The notes under the pieces were generated by a model that was given only the letters and a program-made list of their open reading frames with translations, had not been told where the DNA came from and ran no database searches. Source: Minisyncoccota bacterium (GTDB lineage: Bacteria > Patescibacteriota > Minisyncoccia > Phycocordibacterales > UBA9973). From it: DNA of 9,030 nt. The stretch is from contig JAGNZX010000016.1 in NCBI GenBank assembly GCA_017984185.1, forward strand, positions 1 to 9,030. The letters run 5' to 3'. Positions within the stretch are counted from its first letter, which is position 1. Every line of letters starts with the position of its first letter. A program made the translations under genes and the position numbers. Of the stretch, positions 5,932-9,030 are shown one piece after another.

Positions 5932-8478
5932 TTAATTCACTAAAGATTTTCTATGTTGAGGAGCGTTGATCATCCCGCATTTTTTCCATTTATATACTTC
6001 GCCCGTAGCTGGATTGATCGCTCCGCACGGACAAGAGTCATTTCGGCCAATATCTAAATCTGCAGAATTTTTCTTACCGGTAGATATATTTTTAGACTCA
6101 TCAGATTCTTGGCTCGTCACCAATATTTGTTCAGTTTCATCTTTGTCTGATCTACTTCGTTCAGCATTCTCAATATTTATAGTGCTGACCAAAGAAGCTA
6201 CTTGTTCCTTAAACACTTGTTCCATCTCTTTAAACATCTTCAAACCGTCTTTTTTGTATTCTACAATCGGTTCTCTTTGACCATAAGCCCGGAGGTTTAC
6301 CGAAGAGCGCAGATAATCCATAGCTTCTAGGTGCTCCATCCAAAGACTGTCTGTGGTGTATAGAGAAATACGACGAACAGTTTCCAAAAATAAATCTTCA
6401 CCCAGGGCTTTTCTTTTTTCTTCAATTATTTTTGCTACTTCTTCGTTGCCAAGAGAAACATCTTCCAGAATTTTCTCAATTCCTTCTTTGTCTGCGTGCA
6501 ACATCTTTTGGCGTCTCTCGTAAATGATTTTACGTTGATGATTCATCACATCATCATACTCGAGAGTATTTTTTCTTGAATCAAAATGAAAACCTTCAAT
6601 CTTGGCTTGAGCATTTTCAAGTGAACGCCCAATAAATCTATTTTCAATTGGTTGGTCTTCTGGTATACCAAAACGTCCCATCATGGTCTTGATTTTATCA
6701 GCACCGAAAATACGCATCAAATCATCTTCGAGTGATACATAAAATTGAGTTTCACCTGGATCACCCTGTCTACCAGAACGCCCGCGAAGCTGATTGTCTA
6801 TACGGCGTGCTTCATGACGCTCTGTGCCGAGCACAAAGAGTCCGCCAGTAGCTTTTACTTTTTCATATTCTTCTGAAACAAAAGGATTTCCGCCTAGCTT
6901 GATGTCGATTCCGCGTCCAGCCATATTTGTAGCAATAGTCACCGCTCCGAGCTTTCCAGCTTGAGCAATTATCTCACCCTCTTTTTCGTGATTTTTGGCA
7001 TTTAGTATCGTATGCTGAACTCCTTCTTGTTTTAAATAAACTGAAAGTAATTCATTTTTTTCAATAGAAATAGTTCCAATCAGCACCGGTTTACCTTTCA
7101 CATTCAATTCTTTTACTTTTTTAGCTATGGCTTGAAATTTTCCTTTTTCAGTTTGAAAGATAAGATCCGGATGATCTTTGCGCACCACCGAGCGATGGGT
7201 CGGCACCACAATTACATCCAAACCATAAACTTTTAAGAATTCTTCTGCTGATGTCAGAGCAGTACCAGTCATTCCCGAAAGCTTTTTGTAAAATCTAAAA
7301 TAATTTTGGAAAGTAATAGAACCAGACGAGCGAGTTTCTTTTTCGATTTTTACACCTTCTTTGGCTTCAATAGCTTGATGAATACCCTCACTCCAGCGTC
7401 GTCCAGGTTGCAAGCGTCCCGTCGAAGGATCGACAATAACAACCTCTCCATCTTTGACTACATAATCCTTGTCTCGCAAGAAAACCGCCTGTGCTTTGAC
7501 CGCAGTTTCTAAATGGTGCACATATTTTATACCTTTTTCTGTATAAATATTGTTTATTCCTAACAATTGCTCCGCTTTGGTAATACCTGCATCAGTCAAA
7601 GTGATTGCTCGCAGTTTTTCATCCACTTCATAATCTGAATCTTTTTTAAGTTGTTTGGCAATTTGATTAAATTTTGTGTAAAAATCTTCAGAATCTCCCG
7701 CTTGAGATGAAATAATGAGTGGGGTTCGAGCTTCATCAATCAAAATCGAGTCGACTTCGTCCACAATTGCAAAATTATGCATCCTTTGCACGAGCCCATC
7801 AGTCGAGGTGGCGAGATTGTCGCGAAGATAATCGAAACCATATTCATGATTTGTGCCATAAGTTACATCTGCATGATACGCTTCCTTTCTTGAAACTGGC
7901 TTAAGAAAATCGTAAACAATTTTAAATTCACCGACAGTGTCGCGCTCAGCATCCTCCTCTTTGTGGGCTGGATCATATAAATAAGAAACATTTTGAGAAT
8001 TAATCACACCAACCGACAAACCCAAAAAATTATAAACCTGACCCATGAGCACAGCATCACGACGGGCGAGATAATCATTCACAGTAATAATATGCACACC
8101 GTCTCCAGTTAAAGCATTTAAATAGGCAGGCAAGGTAGCTACCAAGGTCTTGCCTTCTCCTGTTTTCATTTCAGTAATTTTCCCTGCATTTAGAGCCAAG
8201 CCTCCGATAATTTGAACATCATAATGACGTTCACCTAAATTTCTTCTTGCCGCCTCGCGCACCAAAGCAAAAGCTTCGGGCAAAATATCATCCAGGGCTT
8301 TTTTCTTGTCTGGGGCTTTGGCTAAAATGTCTTTAAATTCTTGGGTTTTCTTTGGAAAATCTACATCAGTCAACCCCAAAAAAACCTCTTCTAATGAATT
8401 GATTTTAGCCACTATATCTGCCGTGTTTTTGACAAATTTAGAACTCTCGTCTCCGAAAATACTACTAAATATAGACAT
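5932..8478 (-). CDS. secA: Protein translocase ATPase subunit SecA
   Basis: SecA is the motor that pushes preproteins through SecYEG at the inner face of the cytoplasmic membrane. The 848-residue product is nearly full length (E. coli 901). In order: Walker A MKTGEGKT (104-111), NDYLARRD (134-141), VTYGTNHEYGFDYLRDN (205-221), Walker B IVDEVDS (238-244) with IDEARTPLIIS, the preprotein cross-linking region about 250-385, GMTGTA (402-407), GTISIE (468-473), TNMAGRGIDIKLGG (517-530), QLRGRSGRQGDPG (563-575), the helical scaffold and wing regions, and the IRA1 segment near 712-745 (SLWMEHLEAMDYLR). After an acidic, Ser-rich linker (about 773-805) comes a SEC-C-like tail GRNDSCPCG with C816, C818 and C834. 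The spacing before C834 is 15 residues instead of 8, and the fourth ligand position is Gly. The start MSIFSSIFGD fits the family. It appears to be the first gene of the operon. Confidence 0.97.
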   Translation of the reverse strand: MSIFSSIFGDESSKFVKNTADIVAKINSLEEVFLGLTDVDFPKKTQEFKDILAKAPDKKKALDDILPEAFALVREAARRNLGERHYDVQIIGGLALNAGKITEMKTGEGKTLVATLPAYLNALTGDGVHIITVNDYLARRDAVLMGQVYNFLGLSVGVINSQNVSYLYDPAHKEEDAERDTVGEFKIVYDFLKPVSRKEAYHADVTYGTNHEYGFDYLRDNLATSTDGLVQRMHNFAIVDEVDSILIDEARTPLIISSQAGDSEDFYTKFNQIAKQLKKDSDYEVDEKLRAITLTDAGITKAEQLLGINNIYTEKGIKYVHHLETAVKAQAVFLRDKDYVVKDGEVVIVDPSTGRLQPGRRWSEGIHQAIEAKEGVKIEKETRSSGSITFQNYFRFYKKLSGMTGTALTSAEEFLKVYGLDVIVVPTHRSVVRKDHPDLIFQTEKGKFQAIAKKVKELNVKGKPVLIGTISIEKNELLSVYLKQEGVQHTILNAKNHEKEGEIIAQAGKLGAVTIATNMAGRGIDIKLGGNPFVSEEYEKVKATGGLFVLGTERHEARRIDNQLRGRSGRQGDPGETQFYVSLEDDLMRIFGADKIKTMMGRFGIPEDQPIENRFIGRSLENAQAKIEGFHFDSRKNTLEYDDVMNHQRKIIYERRQKMLHADKEGIEKILEDVSLGNEEVAKIIEEKRKALGEDLFLETVRRISLYTTDSLWMEHLEAMDYLRSSVNLRAYGQREPIVEYKKDGLKMFKEMEQVFKEQVASLVSTINIENAERSRSDKDETEQILVTSQESDESKNISTGKKNSADLDIGRNDSCPCGAINPATGEVYKWKKCGMINAPQHRKSLVN

Positions 8479-8484
8479 CTAAAT

Positions 8485-8493
8485 ATATTAGCA
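8485..8493 (-). promoter_or_regulatory. Candidate extended -10 promoter for secA
   Basis: Reading the minus strand, TGC-TAATAT (8493 to 8485) fits an extended -10 element, with TAATAT matching 4 of 6 consensus bases. The expected start of transcription falls at about 8478, the A of the secA ATG, so the message could be leaderless. The -35 zone falls in the terminator stem and has no TTGACA-like hexamer. A promoter is needed here because a terminator lies directly upstream, but the exact site is a guess. Confidence 0.3.
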
Positions 8494-8501
8494 TAAAAAC
8501 A

Positions 8502-8531
8502 AAAAAATTCCGACTTTCGTCGGAATTTTTT
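8502..8531 (-). terminator. Intrinsic terminator between the lysine-rich gene and secA
   Basis: A perfect 13-bp stem: 8502-8514 (AAAAAATTCCGAC) pairs with 8519-8531 (GTCGGAATTTTTT) around a TTTC loop. On the minus strand the stem ends in a T run (8507-8501) followed by more T residues, so it should stop transcription from the lysine-rich gene. The flanking A and T tracts make it work on the plus strand as well. Confidence 0.85.
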
Positions 8532-8541
8532 CTAAGAGAGA

Positions 8542-8565
8542 ACCCCTAAGGGGTCCCTTTGGGAC
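8542..8565 (-). repeat. Two short overlapping hairpins downstream of the lysine-rich gene
   Basis: ACCCC-TAA-GGGGT (8542-8554) and GTCCC-TTT-GGGAC (8553-8565) are two 5-bp stems that share two bases, so they cannot both form completely. The second reaches into the TAG stop of the lysine-rich gene. An alternative pairing of GGGG with CCCC segments is possible. They could stabilize the 3' end or aid the terminator that follows; function unknown. Confidence 0.5.
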
Positions 8566-8642
8566 TAAGCTCGCTTCTTCTTTGAAGCCACCTTCTTCTT
8601 TCCCTTCTTTGCTACTTTCTTTGCCTTCTTTTTTGCTGCCAT
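8565..8642 (-). CDS. 25-residue lysine-rich basic peptide (histone H1-tail-like)
   Basis: I translated this from the ATG at 8642 to TAG at 8567-8565. The peptide starts MAAKKKAKKVAKKGKKK and ends VASKKKRA. It has 13 Lys and 1 Arg in 25 residues, no acidic and no aromatic residue. Such Lys/Ala-rich stretches resemble the tails of bacterial histone H1-like proteins and are expected to bind DNA or RNA through charge alone. Here the tail stands alone as a complete gene: an in-frame TAA lies seven codons upstream of the ATG, a promoter-like sequence lies about 100 nt upstream and a strong terminator follows. No Shine-Dalgarno motif is seen. Low-complexity A/G-rich DNA can give such an ORF by chance, but AAA and AAG are both used and the ORF is neatly framed by control signals. 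Function unknown; nucleoid or RNA binding is inference. Confidence 0.65.
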   Translation of the reverse strand: MAAKKKAKKVAKKGKKKVASKKKRA

Positions 8643-8716
8643 AATATTTTTTAAATTAAATTAATAATTTTTTAGTTTGCAATAAAACGACCAAATTTTT
8701 ATTGCTCTACTCTTTA

Positions 8717-8745
8717 ATTATCTCGCATAATGAAATCAAACACAA
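8717..8745 (-). promoter_or_regulatory. Candidate sigma-70-type promoter of the lysine-rich gene
   Basis: On the minus strand TTGTGT (8745-8740) and GATAAT (8722-8717) are separated by exactly 17 nt. The -10 box matches 5 of 6 bases of TATAAT; the -35 box matches only TTG. Transcription would start near 8710, leaving an AT-rich leader of about 68 nt before the ATG at 8642. In such AT-rich DNA a chance match is possible. Confidence 0.45.
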
Positions 8746-8763
8746 TAGTTTTTACAAAATAAA

Positions 8764-8772
8764 TGTGGATAA
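8764..8772 (-). promoter_or_regulatory. Perfect DnaA-box match
   Basis: TGTGGATAA on the plus strand is TTATCCACA on the minus strand, the strongest DnaA-box consensus. It lies in a very AT-rich spacer. I saw no second perfect box nearby, so this may be a lone regulatory site or chance rather than an origin. Confidence 0.4.
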
Positions 8773-8776
8773 CTTT

Positions 8777-8824
8777 ATAAAATAAAAAATTCACAAAAAT
8801 TAATTTGTGAATTTTTTATTTTAT
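8777..8824. terminator. 21-bp perfect hairpin, likely bidirectional terminator
   Basis: Positions 8777-8797 pair completely with 8804-8824 around a 6-nt loop (AATTAA). The core is TTCACAAA/TTTGTGAA with A/T-rich outer arms, so each strand ends the hairpin in a U-rich run. It would end transcripts from either side. Its GC content is low, which makes the stem weaker than that of the 8502-8531 terminator. Confidence 0.6.
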
Positions 8825-8837
8825 TATTTCCATTTGA

Positions 8838-8892
8838 AGCGGGTGATGGCTAACCTCCAACATATGTGCCTATGTGAGTGCGACCACCCGCT
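8838..8892. other. GC-rich folded element of unknown identity
   Basis: The ends AGCGGGTG (8838-8845) and CACCCGCT (8885-8892) form a perfect 8-bp stem. Inside, CTC (8855-8857) pairs with GAG (8876-8878), and after a 2-nt bulge ACATA (8860-8864) pairs with TATGT (8871-8875) around a TGTGCC loop. The loop GCC could reach GGC at 8848-8850 to form a pseudoknot. The element is a GC-rich island in AT-rich DNA and sits beside the 21-bp hairpin. Read on the minus strand the hairpin follows it like a terminator; read on the plus strand it lies in the leader of the next gene. I do not recognise it as a known RNA family. Confidence 0.4.
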
Positions 8893-8928
8893 ACAGATAA
8901 AAACAATTTATTAAAACTATCTAAGGGA

Positions 8929-8979
8929 ATGGACGTATTAAATGAAAAACTAAAAGAACTCAACAACATACATCTATGA
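8929..8979 (+). CDS. Possible 16-residue leader ORF
   Basis: ATG at 8929 opens a 16-codon ORF, MDVLNEKLKELNNIHL, ending at TGA 8977-8979. The stop overlaps the next ATG as ATGA, the pattern of coupled translation. AAGGGA lies directly before the ATG, too close to serve as a standard Shine-Dalgarno motif. The peptide is charged and helix-prone. ORFs of this length arise easily by chance, so only the overlap supports it. Confidence 0.25.
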   Translation: MDVLNEKLKELNNIHL

Positions 8980-9030
8980 AAGATATATTTTTAGACTGGT
9001 GTGTGTTGGGGTTTTGGGCTATATTAGCTG
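8976..9030 (+). CDS. Start of a hydrophobic protein gene (partial)
   Basis: An open frame from the ATG at 8976 runs to the window end and gives 18 residues, MKDIFLDWCVLGFWAILA. The second half is hydrophobic and could be the start of a membrane segment or signal anchor. It points away from the secA operon, which would make 8643-8975 a divergent intergenic region. The visible part is too short to name a family or to be sure that it is a gene. Confidence 0.35.
   Translation, partial: MKDIFLDWCVLGFWAILA

Noticed and set aside
5966..7904. Plus-strand ORFs opposite secA (up to 104 codons)
   Set aside because: They are antisense to the conserved SecA reading frame and have no family features.
8643..8830. 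Chromosome origin of replication
   Set aside because: It is AT-rich with one perfect DnaA box, but I found no box cluster and no dnaA, dnaN or rpmH gene in the window.
8838..8892. Fluoride riboswitch, T-box or tRNA
   Set aside because: GGTGATGG and, on the other strand, GGGTGGTCGCAC recall parts of the fluoride and T-box consensus sequences, but the remaining conserved segments are absent. It is too short for a tRNA and has no T-loop GTTCGA.
8850..8969. A 39-codon minus-strand ORF through the folded element
   Set aside because: It has no start signal or recognisable domain, and it overlaps base-paired segments and the plus-strand frames; it is most likely chance.
1..9030. CRISPR array, transposase, phage or defence genes
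   Set aside because: No spaced direct repeats and no matching protein families were seen; the window is mostly housekeeping genes.

Overview
The window reads as an operon-dense piece of a small-genome bacterium, most likely a member of the Candidate Phyla Radiation (Patescibacteria, perhaps Parcubacteria). The reasons are the streamlined Mur ligases (a MurE without its N-terminal domain, a MurC with a shortened central domain), a free-standing tRNA-binding domain of the MetG C-terminal type, gene junctions that overlap or nearly abut, no Shine-Dalgarno motif at a normal distance from any start, and an AT-rich base composition. TGA is used as a stop (murD), so the code is the standard bacterial one. 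The placement is inferred from these traits; no phylogenetic marker was tested.

Layout. Positions 1 to 8478 form one minus-strand gene train. In transcription order it holds secA, an HD-domain phosphohydrolase, a class I SAM-dependent methyltransferase, a MetG-C-like tRNA-binding protein, murE, murD, a Nudix hydrolase and murC, which runs off the left edge. Spacing runs from 29 nt of overlap to a 9 nt gap, so co-transcription is likely. Upstream of secA sit a strong hairpin terminator (8502-8531), two short hairpins (8542-8565) and a 25-residue lysine-rich peptide gene (8565-8642, minus) with its own candidate promoter. From 8643 to about 8928 there is an AT-rich spacer without a convincing gene. 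It contains one perfect DnaA box, a 21-bp perfect hairpin and a GC-rich folded element. At the right edge a plus-strand gene for a hydrophobic protein appears to begin, preceded by a 16-codon ORF that overlaps it by ATGA.

Function. MurC, MurD and MurE add L-Ala, D-Glu and the third residue (the DNPR motif suggests meso-diaminopimelate) to UDP-MurNAc in the cytoplasm. SecA drives export of proteins to the envelope. The HD, methyltransferase and Nudix genes look like nucleotide or small-molecule metabolism genes embedded in this envelope operon; their substrates cannot be read from the sequence.

The least explained items are the lysine-rich micro-gene, a GC-rich palindrome inserted in frame in murD, the folded element beside the 21-bp hairpin, and a 21-bp tandem duplication that repeats the start of the methyltransferase gene. 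I did not find a clear new multi-gene system.
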